In this document: positions 8,714 through 16,538 of the stretch, in pieces
How positions within the stretch are numbered: the first letter of the stretch is position 1
Layout: every line of letters begins with the position of its first letter
From: Nitrospira sp. CG24B
GTDB lineage: Bacteria; Nitrospirota; Nitrospiria; Nitrospirales; Nitrospiraceae
Assembly: GCA_002869845.2 (NCBI GenBank)
Contig: NEWS02000004.1
Coordinates: 911,615-975,614, forward strand
DNA: 64,000 bases
Direction of reading: 5' to 3'
Position numbers and translations under genes: made by a program
Notes under the pieces: generated by a model
Database searches by the model: none
What the model was told of the DNA's origin: nothing
Seen by the model: the letters and a program-made list of their open reading frames with translations, nothing else

Positions 8714-9772
8714 ATGGATATTTCGAAACTGCTGACGTTCTCGGTCAAGGAAGGTGCCTCCGACTGTCACATCAGTGCCGGCGAACCTCCGATGATTCGC
8801 ATTCATGGCGATCTCAAAAAACTTGACCATCCTCCCCTGACTCCCGACGAAACACACGCTCTCATCTACGACATGATGAGCGACTCTCAACGAAAGACGT
8901 TTGAGGAAAAGCGAGAATGTGACTTTTCCTTCGAGCTTGGAGACATTGCCCGTTTTCGCGTCAACGTATTTGTGCAACAACGGGGGTTGGGCGCCGTCTT
9001 TCGGAACATTCCGACCACCATTGTTCCGTTGGAAAAACTCGGCATGCCGCCGATTCTTCGGCAACTGTGTGACAAGGAAAAGGGATTGATCCTGGTGACC
9101 GGACCGACAGGATCCGGAAAATCCACCACGCTCGCGGCGATGGTGGACTATCTGAACAACACGTTCGAAGGTCACATCATCACCATCGAGGATCCCATCG
9201 AGTTCGTCCACAAATCCAAGAAATGTCTGGTCAATCAACGAGAACTCGGCGTCCATACGCTCTCGTTCGCCAATGCCTTGAAGTCGGCGCTTCGCGAAGA
9301 TCCGGACATCGTCCTGGTGGGTGAAATGCGGGACTTGGAGACGATTCAGTTAGCCTTGACCGCCGCAGAAACCGGACACTTGGTCTTCGGCACCCTCCAC
9401 ACGTCGAGCGCGCCCAAAACAATCGACCGCATCATCGACGCCTTCCCGCCGGCGCAGCAGGCGCAAATCAGGACACAGCTCTCGGAGGCGTTGGAAGCCG
9501 TGCTGACCCAAACGTTGCTGAAGAAGAAAACCGGCGGACGCGTCGCCGCACTCGAAATCATGATGGCGACAACGGCCGTGCGTAATCTTATCCGTGAGGC
9601 CAAACTGCACCAAATCCCCGGGATCATGCAGGCAAGCCAAAAGGACGGTATGCAAACGATGGACATGGCGTTGGTCGATCTCGTGACGCGGGGAATCGTT
9701 CATAAGGCCGAAGCACAGTCCCGTAGTATGAACCCCAATCTCTTCAGTTCACCGATGACCGGAGCCGCCTAA
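8714..9772 (+). CDS. pilT: Type IV pilus retraction ATPase PilT
   Basis: Hexameric cytoplasmic ATPase that depolymerises type IV pili, giving twitching motility and helping DNA uptake. The 352-residue protein has an N-terminal PAS-like domain, Walker A GPTGSGKST at residues 130-138, an Asp box (ITIEDPIEFVHKSK), Walker B (DIVLVGEMRDLET) and a His box (AETGHLVFGTLHTSSA). The C-terminal half carries helices typical of PilT rather than the assembly ATPase PilB, which is much longer. It is followed after 24 bases by a second PilT-family gene. No pilin or pilus assembly genes are in the window. Confidence 0.93.
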   Translation: MDISKLLTFSVKEGASDCHISAGEPPMIRIHGDLKKLDHPPLTPDETHALIYDMMSDSQRKTFEEKRECDFSFELGDIARFRVNVFVQQRGLGAVFRNIPTTIVPLEKLGMPPILRQLCDKEKGLILVTGPTGSGKSTTLAAMVDYLNNTFEGHIITIEDPIEFVHKSKKCLVNQRELGVHTLSFANALKSALREDPDIVLVGEMRDLETIQLALTAAETGHLVFGTLHTSSAPKTIDRIIDAFPPAQQAQIRTQLSEALEAVLTQTLLKKKTGGRVAALEIMMATTAVRNLIREAKLHQIPGIMQASQKDGMQTMDMALVDLVTRGIVHKAEAQSRSMNPNLFSSPMTGAA

Positions 9773-9796
9773 CACACACGCGACGGAGTACGGCCG

Positions 9797-10972
9797 ATGG
9801 ATGTTCGAAGTCTTCTAAAAGTGATGGTGGACCGCGAAGCGTCGGACTTGTATTTGACTGTCGACGCCTCGCCGATCTACCGCATCCATGGCGCCACTCA
9901 ACCGACCGACGCTCCCCTGTTCACCAACGAACAGCTCGAAGCATTGGCATTAGCCTTGATGCGTGGTCAACAGCGCGGCGAATTCGAAGAAAAGATGGAG
10001 ATGAACCTGGCGCTCTATTACAAAGAGTTGGGTCGTTTCCGCGTCAACATCTTCAGGCAGAGAGGTAATGTCGGATTGGTCTTCCGGCACATCAGAGCGG
10101 AAATTCAGACTGTCGAGCAGTTGGAACTCCCTCCGATCATCAAAGATATCGCGATGACCAAACGCGGCCTGGTGCTGGTGGTGGGCGCGACCGGGTCTGG
10201 AAAGTCGACATCGTTGGCCGCCATGATCGACCATCGCAACACCGTCCACCAGGGCCACATCATTACCGTGGAAGACCCGATCGAGTTCGTCCATCAGCAC
10301 AAGAAGTCGATCATCACCCAGCGCGAAGTCGGATTCGACACGTTAACCTTCCAAAGCGCGCTGAAGAATACGCTTCGTCAAGCTCCGGATGTGATCCTTA
10401 TTGGTGAGGTCCGCGACACCGAAACCATGGAAGCGGCAATCACCTTTGCCGAGACCGGTCACCTCTGCATCGGAACGCTGCACTCCAACAACGCCAACCA
10501 AGCGATCGAACGCATCATGAACTTTTTTCCGGTCGAGCGCCATGCCCAGATTTATTTACAGTTGTCCCTCAATCTGCGCGCGATTATCTCTCAGCGATTG
10601 ATTCCCTCGGTCGATGGCAAACGGGTCCCAGCCCTGGAAATCATGCTGGACACGCCTCGCGTCAAGGATCTCATCAAGAAAGCCGAGGTCGACACACTCA
10701 AGGAAGCCATGGAACAAGGCATCGACGAAGGGTGCCAGACCTTCGATCATGTCCTGTTTCAGCTCTACAAGACGAACAAAATCTCGCTGGAACAGGCCCT
10801 CATCAACGCCGATAGCGCGAATAACTTGCGCCTCAAGATCAAGCTTGAAGGGCTGAAAGGCGATGATGCCGTGAACGCTCTGCTCGATAAGCAGATGGGG
10901 GGACAGGGGGCCGATGCCTTTAAAATTCAGGGCGGCGCTTCGGGAAATGTCACGCCGATCCGCAAGCGATAG
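9797..10972 (+). CDS. pilU: PilT-dependent accessory retraction ATPase PilU
   Basis: Second PilT-family ATPase, 391 residues, with Walker A GATGSGKST at 130-138, VEDPIEFVHQHKKS, Walker B ILIGEVRDTETM and AETGHLCIGTLHSNNA. The MEAAITFAETGH segment and longer C-terminus fit PilU, which needs PilT and increases retraction force. It ends in a 30-40 residue Gly-rich low-complexity tail (GGQGADAFKIQGGASGN). GGAG sits eight bases before the ATG. Co-transcription with pilT is likely from the 24-base gap. Confidence 0.88.
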   Translation: MDVRSLLKVMVDREASDLYLTVDASPIYRIHGATQPTDAPLFTNEQLEALALALMRGQQRGEFEEKMEMNLALYYKELGRFRVNIFRQRGNVGLVFRHIRAEIQTVEQLELPPIIKDIAMTKRGLVLVVGATGSGKSTSLAAMIDHRNTVHQGHIITVEDPIEFVHQHKKSIITQREVGFDTLTFQSALKNTLRQAPDVILIGEVRDTETMEAAITFAETGHLCIGTLHSNNANQAIERIMNFFPVERHAQIYLQLSLNLRAIISQRLIPSVDGKRVPALEIMLDTPRVKDLIKKAEVDTLKEAMEQGIDEGCQTFDHVLFQLYKTNKISLEQALINADSANNLRLKIKLEGLKGDDAVNALLDKQMGGQGADAFKIQGGASGNVTPIRKR

Positions 10973-10988
10973 TCACACGACTTCATCT

Positions 10989-11474
10989 TCAAGGGGCTAG
11001 CCCCTCTTCAGTCTGGCGCTCAAGATACGACGCCATTTTCTCAAGAGCCAGCGCACTCAGTTTGGATCCATACCACGTCGGCATGGTCTTCTCCGGATAC
11101 CCTCGCACCACAAATCGCTGCGGCTCCAATACCGATTCAACGATGTACTCATGCACCGTCTTGGCTTCCCCACGGTAGCCAGGATCTTTAAGCCGTCGCT
11201 CACCGGTCGTGCCAAGCAGCAACGGAGGCCCGACTTGGCCGGTGGCCCCGGGAATCCCGGGAATGATGTGGCACACCGGACAGCCGGGTCTGGTCAACAC
11301 CTCGACGATAGGCTCATCGCCCGTCACCAGCGATATCGCTTCCGGCATGAGGGCGAGATTCGTGGGTTGAGTTGGTGCCGGGCTGGAGACTCGGAAATCA
11401 CGAAGCGCCCACACAACCGAGAGCAAGACCAGACCGATAGCAATCCAGACTACGAGCCGGTCCCTGATGCGCAT
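10989..11474 (-). CDS. Membrane-anchored monohaem c-type cytochrome
   Basis: A 161-residue protein with an N-terminal signal anchor (LVVWIAIGLVLLSVVWAL) and one haem-attachment motif CPVCH (residues 65-69). The likely axial Met is in YPEKTMPTWYG near the C-terminus, so it should be a periplasm-facing electron-transfer protein. The residues after CPVCH (IIPGIPGATGQVGPPL) match the usual IPG.GG.VGP.L layout of small class I cytochromes. An upstream GTG start at 11507 is possible; the ATG at 11474 places positive residues right before the membrane helix. It converges with pilU. The redox partner is unknown. Confidence 0.75.
   Translation of the reverse strand: MRIRDRLVVWIAIGLVLLSVVWALRDFRVSSPAPTQPTNLALMPEAISLVTGDEPIVEVLTRPGCPVCHIIPGIPGATGQVGPPLLLGTTGERRLKDPGYRGEAKTVHEYIVESVLEPQRFVVRGYPEKTMPTWYGSKLSALALEKMASYLERQTEEGLAP
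10992..11005. repeat. Perfect 14-base palindrome between convergent pilU and cytochrome genes
   Basis: AGGGGCTAGCCCCT is self-complementary and spans the last codons of the cytochrome gene, 20 bases past the pilU stop. It could form a short GC hairpin for both transcripts, but no T-run follows on either strand, so its role as a terminator is uncertain. Confidence 0.3.
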
Positions 11475-11541
11475 GCCGGTATTCTGGCCGAATGATGGAA
11501 CCAACACCTAAAACCAAATCGTCGGCCGCTTCGTTCCACGC

Positions 11542-11946
11542 CTATTTCATCCCTTGGACCAGTTTCATGAGCTGTTCGAGCCCACCTGCTTCAATCTTGC
11601 CATTGGGCGTCAGCTTGTCGACCAGATCAGGAAGAAGACCAGCCAGCTGTGAACCCACCGCTCCAGAGGAAAGTCCTGCCTTACCGGCCAGTTGGTTCAG
11701 CAGATCACTGCCTAAGCCTTGTTCAATCTGGTTTGGTGTCACCGGCAGATTCTGGCCCGTGCTCACCCAGGAATTCACAATTTCACCGAGCCCGTTCTTC
11801 TGAAACGCCTGAACAAGCCCGGCAAGTCCTCCAATACCGCTGTCCTTTCCGAGGAGACTGGTCACGGCTTGCAACAGAGGATTCTGCCCTCCCTGTCCAC
11901 CCAACATGCCACCCACCGCTTGCCCCAATTGATCCATGAGTCCCAT
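11542..11946 (-). CDS. DUF937/YidB-like protein
   Basis: A 134-residue Gly/Leu-rich protein of the YidB/DUF937 type: MGLMDQLGQAVGGMLGG at the start, a central GLGEIVNSWVSTGQNLPVTP segment and a C-terminal LLPDLVDKLTPNGKIE, all characteristic of the family. Function is unknown; homologues are widespread small cytosolic proteins. The start was chosen from AAGGAGC six bases before the ATG at 11946; the longer frame upstream (to 12051) has no ribosome site. It stands alone, divergent from the outer-membrane protein gene. Confidence 0.78.
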   Translation of the reverse strand: MGLMDQLGQAVGGMLGGQGGQNPLLQAVTSLLGKDSGIGGLAGLVQAFQKNGLGEIVNSWVSTGQNLPVTPNQIEQGLGSDLLNQLAGKAGLSSGAVGSQLAGLLPDLVDKLTPNGKIEAGGLEQLMKLVQGMK

Positions 11947-12209
11947 TGATTTGCTCCTTCCTTTAGTAAATAAATACGTAGCTGTCAGCAAAAGATCACT
12001 TGGCCCGTCATCTGTAGGGAGGATGTACCACAGATATGAACCACAATCCAATGGACACTTACGGATTTCTCCGGTCAGTCATGACCATCACTTTGGAATA
12101 CAGAGGATGACGCGCAGGTCCGAACTGAAAATGTCAACCAGCGGCAACCTGCGGTTTTGAGAGGCTATGCAACCAACTTTTATTTGTTATGATGTAGCTC
12201 GGGAGAACA

Positions 12210-12875
12210 ATGATGAAAAAGAACGCTCTTCTTGTTGCAAGTTTCTTGATGGCAGGGTGCTGCTTCATCTCTTTCTGTACCCCCAGTTTCGTTTCCGCAG
12301 AAATGTACGTAGCAGGTCAGGCTGGGGTGAACTTTGCGGATCGCATCAACAGCATTGCAGGAACGGGACCGCTAGCAGGCGCTCCTGGTTCCTTCGAAGA
12401 CTTTGACCTTCAAAATTCGATTACCTATGGTGGCAAGGTTGGATATTTTCATGGACACAGTTGGTACGGGATTGAAGCTGAGGTACTGCATACAACCCCG
12501 CATATTAAGAGCTTGCCACGCACCGCGACGTTGGATGAAGTTCCCGGCATCCATGTTCGGCTGACCACGGTTGGCGTTAACTTCATCGCACGATATCCAG
12601 GTCGCACACTTCAGCCATATGTGGGGGCAGGTGTTGGAGCAGCCATCGCGCACATTGGAGATACCGCGACCGTCCGAAGTGATACAGATGTAGCGGTCGC
12701 CTGGAATGTGTTGGTGGGATTGCGCGCATTCATCACACCAAAAATCGCCGTCTTTGGAGAGTATAAGCATACCGGCGCAACGCTGAAATTTGATCAAGCC
12801 TTTGGTGATTTAGGTGGCTTCAGCGGCAATTACAGAGCACAGCTTCTCCTTGGTGGGCTGTCATATCATTTCTAG
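12210..12875 (+). CDS. Outer-membrane beta-barrel protein
   Basis: A 221-residue exported protein with a signal peptide (ALLVASFLMAGCCFISFCTP, likely cleaved after VSA) and alternating amphipathic strands ending in an aromatic C-terminal Phe (GGLSYHF), the usual signal for outer-membrane insertion. The pattern of Gly/Tyr-rich strands (YVGAGVGAAIAH, VFGEYKHTGATLKF) matches the eight-stranded OmpA/OmpX/OmpW-like barrel families. GGGAG precedes the start; ATG at 12213 is equally possible. First of five consecutive genes for exported proteins on the plus strand; Slp follows after 15 bases. Substrate or ligand unknown. Confidence 0.78.
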   Translation: MMKKNALLVASFLMAGCCFISFCTPSFVSAEMYVAGQAGVNFADRINSIAGTGPLAGAPGSFEDFDLQNSITYGGKVGYFHGHSWYGIEAEVLHTTPHIKSLPRTATLDEVPGIHVRLTTVGVNFIARYPGRTLQPYVGAGVGAAIAHIGDTATVRSDTDVAVAWNVLVGLRAFITPKIAVFGEYKHTGATLKFDQAFGDLGGFSGNYRAQLLLGGLSYHF

Positions 12876-12890
12876 AAGAGGAGAACGACC

Positions 12891-13610
12891 ATGTCTCGCA
12901 TGACTGTCCTCGCTCCCCTGTTCTCTGCTGCCTTGATGTTGTCTGCTTGTGCAGAGTCTATCCATCAAGTCCAACGCGATACGGAGCTGTTCGGTGTTCC
13001 TTTCGGGCTGGAAAAGGAGATCGATACCAGCGTCAGTTTTGCAGACTTAAAGAGAGCTCCCAGCGAATATGTCGGGCGAACGGTCATGATCGGCGGGAAC
13101 GTGATTAAGGCTAAACGGACAGAAGCAGGAACCGAATTGGAAATCTTGCAACTGCCGACTGAAAAAGAAGGCACCTTGACAGAGGAACGCCTTCGGTCCG
13201 AAGGACGATTCCTAGCGGTTCGAGAACAATTTCTCGACCCTGCCAGCCTCCCACAAGGCACACCCATTACCGTCATCGGTACCGTGAAAGGCGAGACCAC
13301 GAGAGCACTTGATGAGAGCGACTACACCTACCCCATCCTTGAGGTCAAACACATCATCGACTGGAACAGCATCGCGGCGCAGAGACGAAGAGATCGAAGT
13401 CCATACTACGGTGCCTATTACCCACCCTATGGTCCGAGTGGACTTTATCCGTATGGCGGTGCGTATGGTGGCTATTGGGGGGGAGGACCGTTTGGTGGCT
13501 ATTACGGAGGTCGGGGATTTTATGGAGGACGCGGATTCTCAGGTTCCCCATCTTTTTCATCCCCTCCGCCATCTCCGTCACACGTTCCTCCGAATTTGAG
13601 GAGAAGGTAG
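12891..13610 (+). CDS. Slp/YeaY-family outer-membrane lipoprotein with Gly/Tyr-rich tail
   Basis: A 239-residue lipoprotein: signal peptide ending in lipobox LSAC (Cys20), then a Slp-type OB-like domain (VGRTVMIGGNVIKAKR, GTELEILQLPT, SEGRFLAVREQFLDP, GTPITVIGTVKGE, YPILEVKHIIDW). Slp proteins are starvation- or stress-induced outer-membrane lipoproteins of unclear role. Unusually, residues 170 onward form a low-complexity Gly/Tyr/Pro tail (YYGAYYPPYGPSG, GGAYGGYWGGGPFGGYYGG). AGGAG stands ahead of the ATG, and the gene is 15 bases from the barrel gene, so they are probably co-transcribed. Confidence 0.82.
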   Translation: MSRMTVLAPLFSAALMLSACAESIHQVQRDTELFGVPFGLEKEIDTSVSFADLKRAPSEYVGRTVMIGGNVIKAKRTEAGTELEILQLPTEKEGTLTEERLRSEGRFLAVREQFLDPASLPQGTPITVIGTVKGETTRALDESDYTYPILEVKHIIDWNSIAAQRRRDRSPYYGAYYPPYGPSGLYPYGGAYGGYWGGGPFGGYYGGRGFYGGRGFSGSPSFSSPPPSPSHVPPNLRRR

Positions 13611-13644
13611 AGACCTTTTGATACGGTGAAAATGGCCATTCAGA

Positions 13645-14370
13645 ATGAATGAGCAGAATGGACTACGGCTCTCTCGCCGAGGAGCAATGGTGTGGTTGGG
13701 AACAACCGGCGCTATCTGGCTGATAACCGGAACACGAAGCCAGGCTCAAGCCGCTTCCAATACACCTCGTTCACTCTGTATCGTCCGACCAGAACAGATG
13801 GAAGGCCCCTATTTCATCGATGAACGTTTGCATCGGACGGACATTCGCTCCGATCCGACCAACGGGACAATCACACCAGGTACACAGTTAGCCCTGACGT
13901 TTCACATCTCTCGTATTCGTGGCGAGGAGTGCCGTCCTGTACCAGATGCCCAAGTCGATATCTGGCATTGCGATGCGACGGGGGTCTATTCCGATGTGCG
14001 AGATCCAGGATTCAGTACTGTGGGACAGAAGTTTTTACGTGGATATCAGCTGACCGATGCGAATGGAGTCGCACGGTTCCAGACCATCTATCCTGGCTGG
14101 TACCCTATACGAACGGTACACATTCATTTCAAGATCCGCACAGCACTCATGGACAGGAAACAGTACGAATTTACTTCCCAATTGTACCTTCCCGATGAAC
14201 TGACAGACCGCGTTCATACCGCGCTGCCCTACGCGTCACAAGGACGGCGTCGAGTGCGCAATCACCATGATTTCATCTTTCGCGAAGGCGGTGATCAATT
14301 GATGTTGGCGCCGTCTGAAACAAGTGGTGGCTATGCGGCAACCTTTCCCATTGGACTTCATCTTTCATGA
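13645..14370 (+). CDS. Exported intradiol ring-cleavage dioxygenase
   Basis: Non-haem Fe(III) enzyme of the catechol 1,2-/protocatechuate 3,4-dioxygenase family, 241 residues. The four iron ligands can be seen: Tyr115 (GVYSDV), Tyr153 (GWYPIR), His159 and His161 (VHIHFK). The N-terminus has a twin-arginine-like signal (LSRRGAMVWLG, then hydrophobic GAIWLITGT and Ala-rich AQAA), so it should be exported after folding with its iron. Exported family members attack aromatic compounds outside the cytoplasm, unlike the cytosolic catabolic enzymes. No ring-degradation genes are nearby, so the substrate is unknown. It follows the Slp gene by 34 bases. Confidence 0.85.
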   Translation: MNEQNGLRLSRRGAMVWLGTTGAIWLITGTRSQAQAASNTPRSLCIVRPEQMEGPYFIDERLHRTDIRSDPTNGTITPGTQLALTFHISRIRGEECRPVPDAQVDIWHCDATGVYSDVRDPGFSTVGQKFLRGYQLTDANGVARFQTIYPGWYPIRTVHIHFKIRTALMDRKQYEFTSQLYLPDELTDRVHTALPYASQGRRRVRNHHDFIFREGGDQLMLAPSETSGGYAATFPIGLHLS

Positions 14371-14395
14371 GCACCATCCTCCAAACTTCTGCGTA

Positions 14396-14423
14396 TTGAC
14401 CGTCCATAGCGAATCCCGATAAT
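14396..14423 (+). promoter_or_regulatory. Probable promoter for the DUF4412-like gene
   Basis: TTGACC (14396-14401), a 16-base spacer and GATAAT (14418-14423) match sigma70 consensus at ten of twelve positions. Transcription would begin near 14430, 35 bases before the ATG and just upstream of an AGGAGG site. Confidence 0.5.
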
Positions 14424-14464
14424 CTGTATCGTTACAATACACCTTTCTCTAGGAGGACGTGCGT

Positions 14465-15208
14465 ATGAAACGACTTCGCGATGCCGGTTTGTTGACATGC
14501 GTACTGCTTGTCCCTCTCGCAGTGAGCGCTGCACTCCCACCTGAAGTACAAGTGGATTACTCTGCCGACAGCACGATGGAGACGGAAGGCGGCATGATGA
14601 TGAAGTCACGCATCTATCATACGGCCAACAAGGACCGAATGGAGATGGGTGGATCAGATGGCATGACGTCGATCACTCGAAAGGACAAGAAGGTCGTGTG
14701 GCAACTGATGGGGAATATGTACATGGAAATGCCGATGGACACTTCCAATACATCCGGCATAGATGCGTTTGACATCGTCGAGCAGGCTGAAGTGGGCCAG
14801 GAAACCATCAACGGCGTGAAGACCACTAAATCCAAGGTCGTTGCGGTGAAGAAGGATGGATCCGGAAAATTCGGTGGCTTCTTCTGGACCACGAAAGAAG
14901 GCATCACCGTCAAGATGGACATGCTGTCGAAAGAAGGCGACAAGAAGATGCGCATGACCAGCGAACTGACCAATCTGAAGGTCGAAAAGCAAGACCCGGC
15001 CCTCTTTGAAATACCAGCCGGCTATACGAAGAACGACATGGGCGCCATGATGGGGATGGGCGGCATGCCCAATATGGAGGAGATGAAAAAAAACCCACGC
15101 CAGCGTCAGTCCGGGGGGAAACAGCCTCGTGACAGCCAGGCCGGAGAAAGCATCGGTGATCAAATACCGGACGTCAACAAGATGATGAAAGGGCTTTTCG
15201 GAAAATAA
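14465..15208 (+). CDS. Exported DUF4412-like protein of unknown function
   Basis: A 247-residue exported protein: signal peptide (LLTCVLLVPLAVSAA) followed by a beta-rich domain with repeated short strands (VQVDYSADSTMETEGG, SRIYHTANKDRMEMGG, TSITRKDKKVVWQLMG, MYMEMPMDTS). These resemble DUF4412/LolA-like domains that fold as a half-barrel. The protein is Met- and Lys-rich and ends in a charged, probably disordered tail. The ATG at 14465 is eight bases after AGGAGG; the GTG two codons earlier is too close to that site. The next gene follows after 15 bases. Function is not known. Confidence 0.65.
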   Translation: MKRLRDAGLLTCVLLVPLAVSAALPPEVQVDYSADSTMETEGGMMMKSRIYHTANKDRMEMGGSDGMTSITRKDKKVVWQLMGNMYMEMPMDTSNTSGIDAFDIVEQAEVGQETINGVKTTKSKVVAVKKDGSGKFGGFFWTTKEGITVKMDMLSKEGDKKMRMTSELTNLKVEKQDPALFEIPAGYTKNDMGAMMGMGGMPNMEEMKKNPRQRQSGGKQPRDSQAGESIGDQIPDVNKMMKGLFGK

Positions 15209-15223
15209 CGGAGGTCGTCACCC

Positions 15224-16201
15224 ATGCGCCTGTTGAAAGTAGCCGGATATTCGCTGATACTTATGGCCCTCACCGCTCCCGCCGTTTATGCGGATGATCC
15301 TTGCCTGGGCGACGATGAAAAGAACGCTGCTCTGACCCGATCGGCCGCTCTGGAAATAGCCGAAAAAGCTGGCAAGTCAGCCGCCATCTTTGTTGCGTAT
15401 ATGCAGATCATTGTCGACGACTGTATGGACCGGTATGACAAGAACGCAGTCGTCAGAGCCAAGGCGAACATCCCAAAGCTTGGACGGGATTTGGCTCAAG
15501 CCGCCGAAACAAAAGGTGCTTTATATTCCAGTGACGCGATACGAGCCGACGGCCAGACGTCGGCCTTCCGGTACTACGAAACGATTGGGGACCATCAGGA
15601 AGCGAACCGTGTTCTGCTTAAGGCCGTTCATGGAAAACCAGAAGACCTGCGCCTGTTCCAGACGGCCTGGAATATCGATAACGGTCGATACGGACCGGTC
15701 GATCCAAACACCGGATCAAGACAGCCCTATAGTTCCCCGCCAGCTTTCCAGCAAGAACTCGCGAAGGTGGCCTCCACTAATGCTGATAGGCTGATGAAGG
15801 CCGAGGAGAAAGATGCTCAAGGGTTGACCGGAAACATTGGTGATCTTGGCAAAGCCAGCATGCAATCCATCGAGAAACTGAGGAGTGCGGCTCTTTGGAT
15901 GAAGTATCTTCCCGGTGGAGACAAGCCTGCAAAGGATCGAGCAGAACAGCGCGGCGATACCATCATGAAGCGTCAGGATCCGACTTTTACGCAGGGCCAG
16001 GCCATGATGTATTACGAATTCTCCGGTTCGCCCAAGGCAAATGATATGGCCGTGCAAATTAAGAAAAAAGGCGAAGAGTCTCAGCGGGCTATGGAAAAGG
16101 CTGGTGAGGGCATGAAGAAGTCATTTAGCCAAAAGAGTGGAGCCGAACAAATACAATTCGATAAGAAGAAAGCCGACCTCGAAAAGGAACTTGGGTTCTA
16201 A
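15224..16201 (+). CDS. Exported helical protein of unknown function
   Basis: A 325-residue protein with a clear signal peptide (SLILMALTAPAVYA, cleaved before DDPC). The mature part is largely alpha-helical and charged, with two early Cys (DPCLGDD and VDDCMDRYD) that could form a disulphide, a central segment (KAVHGKPEDLRLFQTAWNID) and a Lys/Glu-rich C-terminal helix that may be a coiled coil. I do not recognise the family. GGAGG lies eight bases before the ATG. It is tightly spaced behind the DUF4412-like gene, so the two are likely co-transcribed and may act together in the envelope. Confidence 0.6.
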   Translation: MRLLKVAGYSLILMALTAPAVYADDPCLGDDEKNAALTRSAALEIAEKAGKSAAIFVAYMQIIVDDCMDRYDKNAVVRAKANIPKLGRDLAQAAETKGALYSSDAIRADGQTSAFRYYETIGDHQEANRVLLKAVHGKPEDLRLFQTAWNIDNGRYGPVDPNTGSRQPYSSPPAFQQELAKVASTNADRLMKAEEKDAQGLTGNIGDLGKASMQSIEKLRSAALWMKYLPGGDKPAKDRAEQRGDTIMKRQDPTFTQGQAMMYYEFSGSPKANDMAVQIKKKGEESQRAMEKAGEGMKKSFSQKSGAEQIQFDKKKADLEKELGF

Positions 16202-16538
16202 CGGGAGCCTGATCCTTTATCTTCCTCTCAGTCTCTGTAACCAACCGCATCTTTGGCATATTTCACCTACGCAGTACACCTCATCGTTATTCATAGCTTC
16301 GGTACCTACTCGTTATGCGGACGCCCTCAATGGCCTTGTGTCTGCGAGAGCTTTGTTGACTCTTCCAGTTGCCAGGAGGTTTCGCCATGAAACCCTTGCC
16401 CTTTGTGTTGCGTGAAAGAAAGCTCGGATGTGAGGACCGCAGCGGAATAGCGAAGGTCGGTCCCCTCTGACGGTCAGATATCTCCCAGGATATGCGATAG
16501 ACAGCACCATGGGGTAACGGCTCAATAGAACGATGCCC
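16202..16538. other. 337-base region without an established gene
   Basis: This stretch separates the convergent unknown secreted gene and the MinD-like gene. It has no hairpin with a T-run. The only coding signal is a 27-codon frame with a perfect ribosome site (listed separately). Confidence 0.5.
16387..16470 (+). CDS. Possible 27-residue small protein with perfect ribosome-binding site
   Basis: ATG at 16387 is preceded, seven bases away, by AGGAGG (16374-16379). The frame encodes MKPLPFVLRERKLGCEDRSG plus seven more residues before TGA. There is no known motif, no membrane segment and no neighbouring homologue. The ribosome site is the only support; it could be chance or the leftover of a decayed gene. 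Confidence 0.27.
   Translation: MKPLPFVLRERKLGCEDRSGIAKVGPL

Noticed and set aside
13354..13581. His-rich minus-strand frame opposite the Slp Gly/Tyr tail
   Set aside because: It arises from reverse reading of the low-complexity GGC/TAC repeats.
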